From: Acetobacter aceti NBRC 14818
GTDB taxonomy: Bacteria; Pseudomonadota; Alphaproteobacteria; Acetobacterales; Acetobacteraceae
DNA length: 64,000 nucleotides
Assembly (NCBI RefSeq): GCF_000193495.2
Contig: NZ_AP023410.1
Coordinates: 744,001-808,000 of the forward strand
Direction: 5' to 3'
Positions 1 to 9,041 of this stretch are shown piece by piece. A program made the translations under genes and the position numbers. The notes under the pieces are model-generated. The model was given only the letters and a program-made list of their open reading frames with translations. It was not told the DNA's origin and did no database searches. How positions within the stretch are numbered: position 1 is the stretch's first letter; each line of letters starts with the position of its first letter.

Positions 1-1
1 A

Positions 2-136
2 TCTCACGCACCCTACCTATGCAAGGAAATGGCTCCTATTCCGGCATCACGTTTAACTCACGTTATGTATCAACTCCTTCAGAGCCGTGGTGTTCTCCCT
101 CTTCGCCATGCCTTTTTCATGACTGAGTCAGAATAA
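2..136 (+). CDS. 3' end of an unidentified gene (partial)
   Basis: An open frame runs from the window edge to a TAA at 134-136 and gives 44 residues ending in ..RHAFFMTESE. The residue mix (mid-protein hydrophobic stretch VMYQLLQSRGVLPL, charged tail) reads like the C-terminus of a real protein, but it is too short to assign to a family. The next gene on the same strand starts about 100 bases later. An accidental open frame of this length is quite possible. Confidence 0.35.
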   Translation, partial: SHAPYLCKEMAPIPASRLTHVMYQLLQSRGVLPLRHAFFMTESE

Positions 137-1193
137 ATTCTGAGGCACCGATATTCGGGTTCCATCTGCCTGAACCGCCTCGCCTTGCTTCCTTTTGCCA
201 CTATATTATGCAATGCGCGGGTCACGCCGGAGAAAAAGCTGTGTCAGACTATATTCCTGTTTCTGAAGAGGAAAAATCGTCAAGATTTCATGCGGCTCAG
301 GAGCTTATGGAAGACGGCGATTACGCAGAAGCATGTGATATATTTGAAACTCTGACAAAAAGCTTTCCTGATGATCGCGGGATCTGGTGGCAATATCTTT
401 CCGCGTTACAGCATGCCCGTCAGACGGAAAAAGCTGATGAATGTATAGAGTGGTGTTACAAAACATTCCCGGATGACTTGGGCTTTACACTGTCCTGGAC
501 GCGCACCTTTGACGCTCGTGCTGACTGGGATGAATGTATCCGACGACGAAACGTCGTATTAAAGCAGCATGATCCACGGGGAGATCTATGCTATCTCCCT
601 GTTATAACAGAGATTTTTCTCCCTCTTGTTGAAAAGAAGGATTTCGGCGCCATCAGGGCGTTCCTCGCCAGATACTGGGATGTGCTGACACGATTTAACC
701 AATGTGGCGCAGCGCTCTATTTTGCTCTTGAGACACTTGGCGATTTTGAACGTCAGCTTGAACTGTGTGATATCTTTCTTGAACGCTGCGATCCGAACGA
801 TCCGGTCCTTGATGGCATCAATTACGCCAATCTTCGTGTCATCGTTGAATCAGCTCTCTGGAACCGAAAAATAGTCTCCCGTCCGGGGAGCAAGACGCAG
901 GTCCTGTCTTTCGGTCAGAACTGCCTTCCCTATTCGATAGCAAATCGGTGGGGGCTCCTCAAATATATCGGCAATCCCGACGCCATAACGATTTTTGATC
1001 TGGGTGCTTTCGGAAAAAACTCAGCCGCAGAAGCTCTGCTCAGTGACTTTGAGAGTTTTCGAAATCCGGACAACTATTATGAAAGTCAGGACCCCGCAGG
1101 TGCTCCGCGGATGATGCACAGACCAAGCGGTGTTCATTTTGGTCACGAACGCGGCCGCACGCTCATTGGCGCTGACCACAAGGCCTTCTTTTC

Positions 1194-2934
1194 GGTTCTT
1201 CCGCACTTTTCGTGATGGGTATCTTGTACTGAGGTTCCGGAACTGGGAAATCCAGAAAGTCGTTCACTTTCATGGATATTCCCCAGTGTCACGCCTTCGG
1301 TCTCTTGATCTTCCCCGTTCCCTCGTCGTTCGTCGTGTTGTTGCACTGGATAACAGAGTGGAGATCGAAGTCGGTCTGCGAAAACGGAGTGCAGTGTGTC
1401 CGGACTGTCAGTGCCCGACACAACGCATTCACAGTTTCTATCAGAGAAAACTCGCGGATCTTCCATGGCAGGGCCGTCCAGCCACGCTGATCGTTTCTGT
1501 GCCGCGCTTTTTCTGCCAGACGATGCTTTGTCCACGTCGGACGTTTGTCATGCCCCTTGAGGGGATAACCGTGCGTCATGGCAGACAGACCACACGTCTT
1601 GCCGATCTTCATTATTATATCGCCCACACCCTGGGCGGTTCCGCTGGAGCACGAATGACCGTGCGCCTGTGTTGCCCCATCAGCGCGGATACTCTTGTCC
1701 GCCGTCTTCTCTCACGTGTGCAGAACACCACAAAAGGCACGGCCCTTACACGTGTGGTGGGGGTGGATGACTGGGCATGGCGGCGGGGACATCACTATGG
1801 AACGATTGTGGTCGATCTTGAGAAAAATGATGTCATTGACCTCCTGCCAGATCGGGACGCTGATACCCTTGCCCGATGGCTGCAGGTCCACCCCGGTATT
1901 GAAATCATTGCCAGAGACCGTGCCGGTACTTATGCAGACGGATGCCGCAGAGGCGCACCATCCGCTCTTCAGGTGACAGACCGCTGGCATCTGCTGAAGA
2001 ACCTGTCAGACGCTTTTGTCAGCATTCTGGACCGTTTTACGACGACTGTCAGGACCCTGACACGACAGATGAACGTATCAACGGTCGTAAGCAAAATATC
2101 TGAAACAATCAGAGCGCATCCAGAAGAGGCGCAGGCGGTCGTCAGGTCAGCCTCTGGGGAACGGCGTGACATTCTTTTCAAGGAAGCTCTTGCCCTGAAA
2201 ACAGCGGGACACAGCATTCAGGCTATCGCCACAACGATCGGGGTAGAGAGAAAAACCGTGCGGCGCTGGTTTCAGCGGGGCCATGCACCACCATGGAAAA
2301 GAACGGTTCCGTCACGCAGCATACTCGTGCCTTACACAGCCCACCTGGAAAAGAGATGGTCCGAAGGATGTCGCAATAGTCGTCAGCTATGGCGGGAACT
2401 CCTGGAGCAGGGCTTTGCAGGACAATATGGCACCGTCTGGAAATGGGTGGCGACGCGACAGGGATGTTCCGCGAAACTCGTTCCTTCCGCGCATGTCGTT
2501 GCACCTCGGGGACGCAGACTTGCGCGGCTTCTCCTCGCAGAGGATCCGTTATCTGCCGGACAGGAGGGACTGCTGGTTCCTGCCCTTCTGGAAGCTGAAC
2601 CGCACCTTGCCGTCACACTCTGCTGGCTCAGGAAAATGCAGACCCTGCTCTGTAAAAGGGGTGACACCTGCACGGGAGGCGATCTGAAGGCTCTGCTGGA
2701 AGAAGGAAAGACGACGCTGCTGTCACGTCTGATTCCCGCGCTTGAACGGGATGCGGCTGCCATTGAAGCGTCTCTTGTCACACCTTGGACAACCAGCCCG
2801 GTTGAAGGACAGATCAGCCGACTGAAAATGATCAAGCGAACCATGTTCGGAAGAGCAGGCTTCGAACTCCTCAGGGCGCGTGTCCTTCAGCCCGCATAAT
2901 CAAAAAACATCATCACGAAAAGTGCGGAAGAACC
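1194..2934 (+). mobile_element. ISL3-family insertion sequence, complete (1741 bp)
   Basis: Terminal inverted repeats of 24 bp at 1194-1217 and 2911-2934 are perfect; the left one begins GGTTCTTCCGCAC. The element is flanked by an exact 8-bp duplication TTCTTTTC (1186-1193 and 2935-2942), the size made by ISL3-family elements. It carries one transposase gene whose stop lies 11 bases inside the right repeat. Perfect ends, intact transposase and an undecayed duplication indicate a recent insertion that may still be mobile. Confidence 0.95.
1286..2899 (+). CDS. ISL3-family transposase
   Basis: DDE transposase of about 537 residues. The N-terminus has a zinc-binding module of the ISL3 type (CPDCQCPTQRIHS followed by FFCQTMLCP). 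The catalytic domain shows the first acidic residues in VVGVDDWAWRRGHHYG, a second in LQVTDRWHLLKNL and the final glutamate in TTSPVEGQISRLKMIKR near the C-terminus. A helix-turn-helix-like segment (HSIQAIATTIGVERKTVRRW) sits between the second and third. The open frame extends left past the IS end into the host gene, so the start must be internal: GTG 1286 is the first plausible one and leaves the usual SLDLPRSLVVRRV beginning. No strong ribosome site is visible, as is common for transposases. Confidence 0.9.
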   Translation: MSRLRSLDLPRSLVVRRVVALDNRVEIEVGLRKRSAVCPDCQCPTQRIHSFYQRKLADLPWQGRPATLIVSVPRFFCQTMLCPRRTFVMPLEGITVRHGRQTTRLADLHYYIAHTLGGSAGARMTVRLCCPISADTLVRRLLSRVQNTTKGTALTRVVGVDDWAWRRGHHYGTIVVDLEKNDVIDLLPDRDADTLARWLQVHPGIEIIARDRAGTYADGCRRGAPSALQVTDRWHLLKNLSDAFVSILDRFTTTVRTLTRQMNVSTVVSKISETIRAHPEEAQAVVRSASGERRDILFKEALALKTAGHSIQAIATTIGVERKTVRRWFQRGHAPPWKRTVPSRSILVPYTAHLEKRWSEGCRNSRQLWRELLEQGFAGQYGTVWKWVATRQGCSAKLVPSAHVVAPRGRRLARLLLAEDPLSAGQEGLLVPALLEAEPHLAVTLCWLRKMQTLLCKRGDTCTGGDLKALLEEGKTTLLSRLIPALERDAAAIEASLVTPWTTSPVEGQISRLKMIKRTMFGRAGFELLRARVLQPA

Positions 2935-3360
2935 TTCTTTTCTCTGATCAACAAGAAAATCGATGCTTTTCAAAGCATGTGGAGCAAAGGCCACTGCCTA
3001 CTTGTCTATGCCATAACAGGCGAGTGTGATCTTGCTGAATTTGTCCCCAGCATGGAACAGATCCTTGCAAAGAACGCCTCACGGCTCCTTATTCTGAACT
3101 GCAATCGTCCCGCTCAGGAATGCCCTGAATCCGACCACGTCACCTATTTTCATATCCCGTTTCCATTCGATTACAGCTGGAACGAGATCAACAATTTTAC
3201 AAAAGATATCGGACTTGCCTTCGACACCCGCATAACAGCGGCCATCAAAAATGAAATCGACAGAATGGACAGGGAACAAGGCATTCTGGTCTGACACCAT
3301 CGTCGGATTATCAGGTCTGATGCTTTGAAAGCACAGAAACTAATCTCTGACCAACCACAT

Positions 3361-3400
3361 AAAAAAGGCTTCAGAGCAGTTCACTCTGAAGCCTTTGTTC
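3361..3400 (-). terminator. Bidirectional rho-independent terminator
   Basis: A perfect 13-bp stem (AAAGGCTTCAGAG, 3364-3376, pairing with 3384-3396) has a 7-base loop. Six A residues at 3361-3366 give a U-run for leftward transcription out of the FkbH gene. A weaker T-rich stretch follows for the rightward transcript of the broken DUF1796 gene. Confidence 0.85.
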
Positions 3401-3413
3401 GTTTCAAAAACTT

Positions 3414-5198
3414 TTATGCGGAAACCGCTGTCACATAGGTTTCAAGCGGCGCTGTGACGTCTGCGAGATTCAGCACCCACACATCATCACCCTCCCGCAC
3501 GAAGCCGAGACGTTCATAGAGATCAGCCACAACGCTGTTTTTAGCCGTTGCCTTGAAGCGCCCCACGATGCGCCGGATGTTTCGCTCCTGAGCGATCCGG
3601 ATCAGTTCATTCATGATGAACTGCTCGAAGGTACGAGAGAACACGCGGCAGCTCATCGTCCATTCGACGATATCGAGATCGTCATTCTGCTTCTGGGCAA
3701 TCAGAACGGACACCAGACCATGATCGCCGAACTTGTCCTTCAGGGAGCAGGCCAGAACAACATTGCCGTCATCCGCCATGAAACCACGGACTGTCTGTTC
3801 GTCGAAGCGCTGAGTCAGCAGATTGAACTGGTTGGTTTTCTGCCCCAGTTGAACGACACGCTCGATCTGTCCTTCCGAAGGACGAACGGCCTGTCCGAGC
3901 ATCTCCAGGCTACGGAGATAGGACGGCAGATCTGACGCATCATCCTGCTCGGCAAGCGCTGCTGCTCGCATGGCATAGGCCTGCGTGCGAGCAAAATCAT
4001 CGCGGCTGTATTTCTGGAACTGGAACCAGTAGCCCTGCTCGACCTGCGCGATGAAATCGGCCGGATCACCATCGAGATGCACGGTTCCGATCTGCGGCAG
4101 TTCCTGCTGGACAAGCGTGCATTCCGCCGGATTGTCATCGACGAACACAAGCGCATCAAGACCGATATTCAGTTGCTTGGCGATCTTGCGCAGACCGCTG
4201 GCCTTATCGCCCCATGAGGCTTCGAAAGCGGCGAAATCACCGACCTTGAGAATACTTCCCGACTTGTCAAAACCGGTCTTGGCAATGTCAGGATTGTTCT
4301 TGCTGCACACGGCCAGAATGATGCCTCGATCGGCCAGCAGCTTCACATAGCTCTGGAAAGCCGCGTAAGCCTCGGATACAGCATCACCACTGCCGATCTT
4401 GATGCCGTCCACGCCGTCATCACCGATCACACCACCCCAGAGGGTGTTGTCGAGATCGAGGACAAGAGCCTTTTTCGCCGTATTCAGGGCTCCACGCAGC
4501 GCCGAACGGAACAACGGCACATAGGCAGGCAGAGCGCTGTTTTCGATCGGCAACTTGGCACTGTACCAGCTTCTGGGCGCAAACGCGGCAGCATTTCCAT
4601 ATTCCAGCGCAAACTGACCGAAATCGATGATCTGCACACCGAAAGTCTCGGCAGACCATAGTCTTCTGAGAAGGAGCTGAAGCTGGTTGGTATAGGATGC
4701 TGGCAGATACTGTTCGGCAACACCGGTCAGACGGAACTGCGGCGGCGGCGGAAAGTGGTGGATGATCTTCGCACCACAATTCTGGCTGATACGCCGCCAC
4801 ATCGACAGGATTTCATTCGCCTTCTTGTCGATGATTGCAGAGACGTCTTCCTCGCTGGTGCTGGCCGGAATATCCGCCACCAGACTGCGCCAGTCCGAGA
4901 CAATGACCGCAATATCCGGCTTGATGCTGTAAAATTCGGAGGCCGGATTCAACACATCCTGCATGAATGAGCCATACAGTGACTGGGTAATGTGCGGGCG
5001 GATGTTCTCCTGAACACAGCCGATGGCGATGGCCCGTGCCAGCATGTCCGTGGTTGTCGTGCCCATGATATGGACCTTGAGCTCACGGAAGCTGTCTGCC
5101 TCCCCAAACGGCCATGCCCCTGCGACAATGCGCGTTCCGGTGGACAGAATGTCACCGAGACCGGGGATGATTTTTGCAGAAAGAGGCAAATCAGACAC
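3414..5198 (-). CDS. FkbH-like HAD-superfamily (IIIC) protein
   Basis: Protein of 594 residues. The central HAD phosphatase domain begins with LVLDLDNTLWGGVIGDDG (aspartate nucleophile motif DLDNT) and includes LAVCSKNNP and LVFVDDNPAEC. The region before it has an SGNH-like segment, and the C-terminal part (SCRVFSRTFEQFIMNEL, AVVADLYERLGF-like end) resembles the GNAT-type fold usual in FkbH proteins. Known family members take 1,3-bisphosphoglycerate, dephosphorylate it and load the glyceryl group onto an acyl carrier protein; the ACP gene directly upstream (36-base gap) fits that chemistry. Start: GTG 5198 lies 6 bases after TAGGAG; a TTG at 5204 abuts the same site and is less likely. No acceptor enzyme for a glyceryl group is visible nearby. 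Confidence 0.85.
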   Translation of the reverse strand: MSDLPLSAKIIPGLGDILSTGTRIVAGAWPFGEADSFRELKVHIMGTTTTDMLARAIAIGCVQENIRPHITQSLYGSFMQDVLNPASEFYSIKPDIAVIVSDWRSLVADIPASTSEEDVSAIIDKKANEILSMWRRISQNCGAKIIHHFPPPPQFRLTGVAEQYLPASYTNQLQLLLRRLWSAETFGVQIIDFGQFALEYGNAAAFAPRSWYSAKLPIENSALPAYVPLFRSALRGALNTAKKALVLDLDNTLWGGVIGDDGVDGIKIGSGDAVSEAYAAFQSYVKLLADRGIILAVCSKNNPDIAKTGFDKSGSILKVGDFAAFEASWGDKASGLRKIAKQLNIGLDALVFVDDNPAECTLVQQELPQIGTVHLDGDPADFIAQVEQGYWFQFQKYSRDDFARTQAYAMRAAALAEQDDASDLPSYLRSLEMLGQAVRPSEGQIERVVQLGQKTNQFNLLTQRFDEQTVRGFMADDGNVVLACSLKDKFGDHGLVSVLIAQKQNDDLDIVEWTMSCRVFSRTFEQFIMNELIRIAQERNIRRIVGRFKATAKNSVVADLYERLGFVREGDDVWVLNLADVTAPLETYVTAVSA

Positions 5199-5234
5199 AA
5201 ACAACTCCTAATGCTGGACAGGCTCAGATGCTGA

Positions 5235-5483
5235 TCAGCCGACTTTTTCGGTCACCAGCTTTTCAAGTGCTGCAAAACTTTTGGTCTGACCGATCAGGTC
5301 CAGTCCAAGCTTGATGCCGAACTCTTCTTCCGCGAGCGTGAAGAGTGACAGTGTCGCCAGAGAGTCCCAGGCTTCCGTGTTGTCCATTGTTGCTTCGGGG
5401 ATTTCCTCAGCGCTTTTTCCCGGCAGAATGGTATTGAACACGCGAACGAGGCGCTTGCGAATACGCTCAGGGGTCATGGCCAT
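5235..5483 (-). CDS. Acyl carrier protein
   Basis: Protein of 82 residues with the phosphopantetheine site in NTEAWDSLATLSLFTLAEEE (serine of DSL) and the usual helix-rich acidic composition. It differs from housekeeping AcpP, so it is more likely a dedicated carrier for the FkbH-like enzyme encoded immediately downstream. GGAG at about six bases before ATG 5483 supports the start. The likely job is to carry a three-carbon glyceryl unit or another acyl group for modification of a surface or secreted molecule; the end product is unknown. Confidence 0.85.
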   Translation of the reverse strand: MAMTPERIRKRLVRVFNTILPGKSAEEIPEATMDNTEAWDSLATLSLFTLAEEEFGIKLGLDLIGQTKSFAALEKLVTEKVG

Positions 5484-5818
5484 CTAAAACTCTCCATACT
5501 TTACTTTATTCTGTTACTGGCAGCGTAAAGCCAGTGCACGACTATCGTCCTCGTAGTATCTTACACCTAAACGCGCGGTTTCAAAGGTACCCGCATGTGC
5601 TCTGATCCCTCAAACCAGTACGCAATAACCTGAATTTAAGGCAGAAATATTTTCTGTTTGATAAGCACCACGGGCAGCAGCCTCAATCCCGCCGACAGGG
5701 AATACTCCGCCGCCTTCATATGACGTGTTTATTGAGTTGAGCCGCCACGTCTGAGCCCACCGGCACGCACCCCACAGGTGTAAGTGCCGGATGAAGCTGT
5801 CCTCTTTATTCTGCGGCG
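5484..5818. other. Non-coding stretch between gspD-like gene and ACP
   Basis: No convincing gene. It holds a hairpin at 5760-5790 (CCGGCAC pairing with GTGCCGG) just beyond the stop of the secretin gene. This may end leftward transcription, but it has no U-run. The part near 5484-5600 should contain the ACP promoter; I see no clear -35/-10 pair. Confidence 0.4.
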
Positions 5819-8119
5819 TCAGTCATTCAATCCAAGAGCTTTGAGAACACGATGATTGGGATTCGACGATCCCGACATGGGCAGCTTGGCCAGCTCAGGT
5901 TGCAGCATCGCCGCGTGAGGCAGCAGTTCGCGCATATCTTCTGTCAGCTTTGCTGCGTCCGTCTGACTGTGAATGACATGCGGTGTAATCAGCACCAGCA
6001 GTTCCGTCCGGGAACGTGAATTGGTCTGGTCTCCCGCCAGAGCACCCAGAAGCGGGATGTCCTTAACCCACGGCATGCCCTGATTTCCAGTCTGACGATT
6101 GTCCGTGATCATGCCGGCAAGACCAACCGTCTGTCCGTCAGCAATCTCGACGCGAGATTTCACCTGACGTTCGGAAAAGGTCGGACTGTTGATGGAGCCG
6201 CTGCCGGTGGTCGTCGTCGAAGACGAGACCTGACTGACCTGCTGCGACACATCCAATGTCACCAGATCGCCATTACTGACGTGCGGTGTGATCTGGAGAA
6301 TAACGCCGGTCGGCTGATAATTGATGGAGTTCGTGATTGTGGAATTGGAGGTCAGCACGCCTGTGGTGGAGCCGGTCAGATATGGCACCAGATCACCCAC
6401 CATCAATGAGGCGGACTGGTTATCCATGACCATCAGTTCCGGTGAGGACAGAACCTGAACCTTGGTGATTCCCTGAAGAAGATTGATGACGAAAGGTGCA
6501 CCTCCCTGACTGCTTCCACCCAACACAAAGCCGGGGAATGAACTGCTCAACTGGGAGGAGGTCAGTGTTGACGTGCCAAGACTCTGGGTGGCGCTACTCA
6601 GGATACCGTTCACGCCGCCGGATTTGAAAAAGAACTGCGTTCCGTATTTCAGATTATCATTCAGCGTGACTTCCGCCACTGTGGCGTCGATCCGCACCTG
6701 CAGGGGAATGATGTCGATCTTGTGCAGCATGGCGATCACATCGCCGGTTTCTTCTGGTGTGCCGTAAACAAGTATCGAATTATTCTGCAAATCAGGAATG
6801 ATTTTCACAGTCTCACGGGAGCTTTCACCACTCCCCTGATTACCAAGACCGCCAAGCAGAGGATTGTTGGAGATGCCGTCATCCTGCTGCTGGGAGGACT
6901 GGCTACCGCCGCTTCCTGACATGCCGTCACTCTGCCCGCTGGAGCCATTACTGCTCCCGGATGACAGTCCCCCCAGCCCCTGTTGCTGACTGCTATCCCC
7001 CATGGAAGAGCCGACGCCCGAGCTACTGCCGCCAGACATGCCATTCTGGCTCATCGCGTTGCCCATCTGACCAACCGACGCATTCTGCGTTGTCGGGCGA
7101 GCCGTTACATGGCTTGGAGTAAATGCCTGCTGCAGGACGTAGGCCACGTCATTCGCACGCTCATTCTGGAGATAATAGACATTCCAGACGCGTGCTGTTT
7201 TGTACCGTCGCGCCTCAACCAGACGATACAGCCTCTGTATGTCAGCAATCTGCCGCTCCGTGTGTGCGACGACGAGGACACTATCGATACGCGACATTGG
7301 CACGATCTGAAGCTGTCCTGACAGTGCGCCGTTCTTTCCGGCGTCGAGCGCTGTCTGCAAAGCGTGCGACAGTTCCTGTGCGTTTCCCGATATTGACGGG
7401 AGAAGCGCATAGGACATGCCAGACAGAATGTCTGTATCAAAACTTCTGACGAGATCAGCAAGGGCCTGACGACTGGCTGGATCACCACTGACGATGATCA
7501 CGTTCGAACCGGTGGAGGCAGCAATATGCCCTCCATTCTGTTCGAATGGTTTCAGTACCTTGGCCAGATTTTCCGCAGATGTGTATTTCAGCGCAATCGC
7601 GATCTGTCCCTGTTCAGCGCCTCCGCCCGGACCGCCGCCAGACCTGCCTCCGGCAAGAGGAACGACACGATACAGACCGTTGTCCTGCACGACTGTCGCA
7701 CCAGAACCGGCAAGGATATCTTTCAGCACAGGAAGCAGCTGATCGCGTCTGATCGGATGCGTCACCCGCAATGTGACGGTGCCCTGCACACCGGGATCAA
7801 TCGTATAATTGACACCCATCAGGTCACCAAGGATCTGATCAACCGCAGCCCTGACATCCGTTCCCGCGAAGTTAAGGGTGATGTCACCCCCCTCACCCTG
7901 TCCGGCTGGCACCAGTCCGCTTGAAGAATGACGGCCATAAGATGCCAGTGCTTTTGAGCCTGTCGCGACGCTGATCTGACCGTTTGTCCGTTCCGGCGCA
8001 TTCATCGACACGACAGCGCCCGGCAACGGTGTAACGACTGGCTCATTTTCCTGACATCCCGCCAGCGACAGCAACGAAAGCATTCCAACTGCCAGTGACA
8101 GGCCCTGCTGATTTTTCAT
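5819..8119 (-). CDS. gspD: Type II secretion system secretin (GspD-like), lipoprotein
   Basis: Outer-membrane secretin of about 766 residues. ATG 8119 gives a lipoprotein signal peptide (MKNQQGLSLAVGMLSLLSLAGC, shown by its LSLAGC lipobox); the longer open frame to 8224 adds an unlikely tail. An N0-like domain (LNFAGTDVRAAVDQILGDL), repeated N1/N2-like modules (YTSAENLAKVLKPF and VYYLQNERANDVAYVLQQAF), a Ser/Gly/Gln-rich linker of about 60 residues, an N3-like stretch and the C-terminal secretin domain (VGLAGMITDNRQTGNQGMPW) follow in order. No other gsp genes lie in the window, so it either works with components encoded elsewhere or has a separate role. The long Ser/Gly/Gln insert is larger than usual. 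Confidence 0.9.
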   Translation of the reverse strand: MKNQQGLSLAVGMLSLLSLAGCQENEPVVTPLPGAVVSMNAPERTNGQISVATGSKALASYGRHSSSGLVPAGQGEGGDITLNFAGTDVRAAVDQILGDLMGVNYTIDPGVQGTVTLRVTHPIRRDQLLPVLKDILAGSGATVVQDNGLYRVVPLAGGRSGGGPGGGAEQGQIAIALKYTSAENLAKVLKPFEQNGGHIAASTGSNVIIVSGDPASRQALADLVRSFDTDILSGMSYALLPSISGNAQELSHALQTALDAGKNGALSGQLQIVPMSRIDSVLVVAHTERQIADIQRLYRLVEARRYKTARVWNVYYLQNERANDVAYVLQQAFTPSHVTARPTTQNASVGQMGNAMSQNGMSGGSSSGVGSSMGDSSQQQGLGGLSSGSSNGSSGQSDGMSGSGGSQSSQQQDDGISNNPLLGGLGNQGSGESSRETVKIIPDLQNNSILVYGTPEETGDVIAMLHKIDIIPLQVRIDATVAEVTLNDNLKYGTQFFFKSGGVNGILSSATQSLGTSTLTSSQLSSSFPGFVLGGSSQGGAPFVINLLQGITKVQVLSSPELMVMDNQSASLMVGDLVPYLTGSTTGVLTSNSTITNSINYQPTGVILQITPHVSNGDLVTLDVSQQVSQVSSSTTTTGSGSINSPTFSERQVKSRVEIADGQTVGLAGMITDNRQTGNQGMPWVKDIPLLGALAGDQTNSRSRTELLVLITPHVIHSQTDAAKLTEDMRELLPHAAMLQPELAKLPMSGSSNPNHRVLKALGLND

Positions 8120-8224
8120 GAATATTCCCGGGTCGTCTGAACCAGACAGCGATTGAAAAAATACAGATATCCCATGTGCCTTGACCCGCACTCCCTGTTT
8201 CTCAAGACATTCAATGAAGGACAC

Positions 8225-8765
8225 CGTTCTTTCCGGAGATGCGTAGCCAATTCAGGGAAATTTCCGCTGCTTTCATCCGGTCTTTTGTCGCGAGTTTAGG
8301 CAAAAAAGGCGTCGCTCTCGCCATTTCAAAAATCACCCGATCATGACGCACAAAATCAGCACCCATAAAAAAGGCAAACTCCATTTCACGAAGGAACAGG
8401 AATAAAGATCGGGACACTTTTCTTTCTGCTTCCTGAGAAAATCCTTGATAATATCGGGACAGACCTACGTTCGGAACAGCATATGCAGCCCAACATTCCA
8501 AAACAGAAAATCCCTTTCATATCAAAGAAATATGAAAACCTACGGTATGCAGCATGGAATGCACACAAGGCGGATTACCTCTGAATACCGCTTCAATCAG
8601 AGGGTCACTCGATATCAAACAGATTGCAGCCGCCGCCTTATCCCTTAATGGTTTCGCCATATTTGCCGTTGATATCCATTTTGCAATTTTAGACCAGAGC
8701 CAAACCCGCCAATCGGCAATTGTCAGGCGCAAATACATCAAAATTTAACAAAACTCTCGACACAA
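8225..8765. other. Stretch without a supported gene
   Basis: AT-richer than its surroundings. A leftward open frame at 8211-8501 (96 residues, containing GADFVRHDRVIFEMARATPF) and opposed frames between 8517 and 8748 are present. None has a ribosome site or a recognisable family, and opposite strands are open over the same bases. One could be a decayed gene. Confidence 0.35.
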
Positions 8766-8935
8766 AAAACGGGACAAGCCAGCGGCCTGTCCCGCTCCCA
8801 TAACGTCCAGCCGTCGCATTATCCGTATAATGAGGTGTGTGCTCTCCTGCACCACTAATCACTGCGCTGACTGCATCGGCCGTTCCCCCAGATCGGCAAG
8901 TTTATAGACCGACATCTGGGTGAGTAGCGCCAAAT
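8766..8935 (-). ncRNA. Candidate structured small RNA with its own terminator
   Basis: Read leftwards, three hairpins follow one another. A long stem has arms at about 8911-8920 and 8885-8894 (CCCAGA and TCGG pairing with CCGA and TCTGGG). A second is GTGGTGC-AGGAGA-GCAC at about 8838-8857. A classic terminator lies at 8766-8797 (GGGACAGGCC / GGCTTGTCCC followed by TTTTTT). No protein gene ends at this terminator and the next leftward gene starts 650 bases further on. An 18-codon frame starting MSVYKLADLGERP lies inside the first stem, without a ribosome site. It does not match 4.5S, RNase P or tmRNA core motifs; I considered 6S RNA but cannot confirm it. Confidence 0.5.
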
Positions 8936-9041
8936 ACAGTTCCGAACAAACCACACAAACCCCACACTCGACGCTACATCAGAGCGATGATAATCACATC
9001 AATACTTTCCGACACAATCAAAGAAGAAATATCTTCAATAA

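Larger units (their letters stand above)
241..3294 (+). pseudogene. TPR / DUF1796-like (papain-like fold) protein, split by an ISL3-family element
   Basis: Removing the element plus one copy of its 8-base target duplication joins 241-1193 in frame to 2943-3294 and restores about 434 codons. The junction reads ADHKAFF|SLINKKIDAF. The N-terminal half has helical TPR-like repeats (for example EDGDYAEACDIFETLTKSFP). From about residue 225 it resembles the DUF1796 putative papain-like cysteine peptidase family, with the conserved-looking VLSFGQNCLPYSIANRWG including a cysteine. Start: GTG 241 follows GGAG at 229-232 with good spacing; an in-frame ATG at 208 has no Shine-Dalgarno sequence. The broken gene would make a truncated protein ending within IS sequence. 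It is separated by a bidirectional terminator from a convergent ACP-FkbH operon, so a shared role in surface polysaccharide or acyl transfer is possible but unproven. Confidence 0.8.

Noticed and set aside
1130-1285. N-terminal extension of the transposase frame
   Set aside because: It starts in host DNA outside the IS left end, so it cannot be part of the element's gene.
8766-8935. 6S RNA identity for the structured RNA
   Set aside because: The large central bulge and closing stem of 6S could not be traced with confidence, and the usual neighbouring genes are absent.
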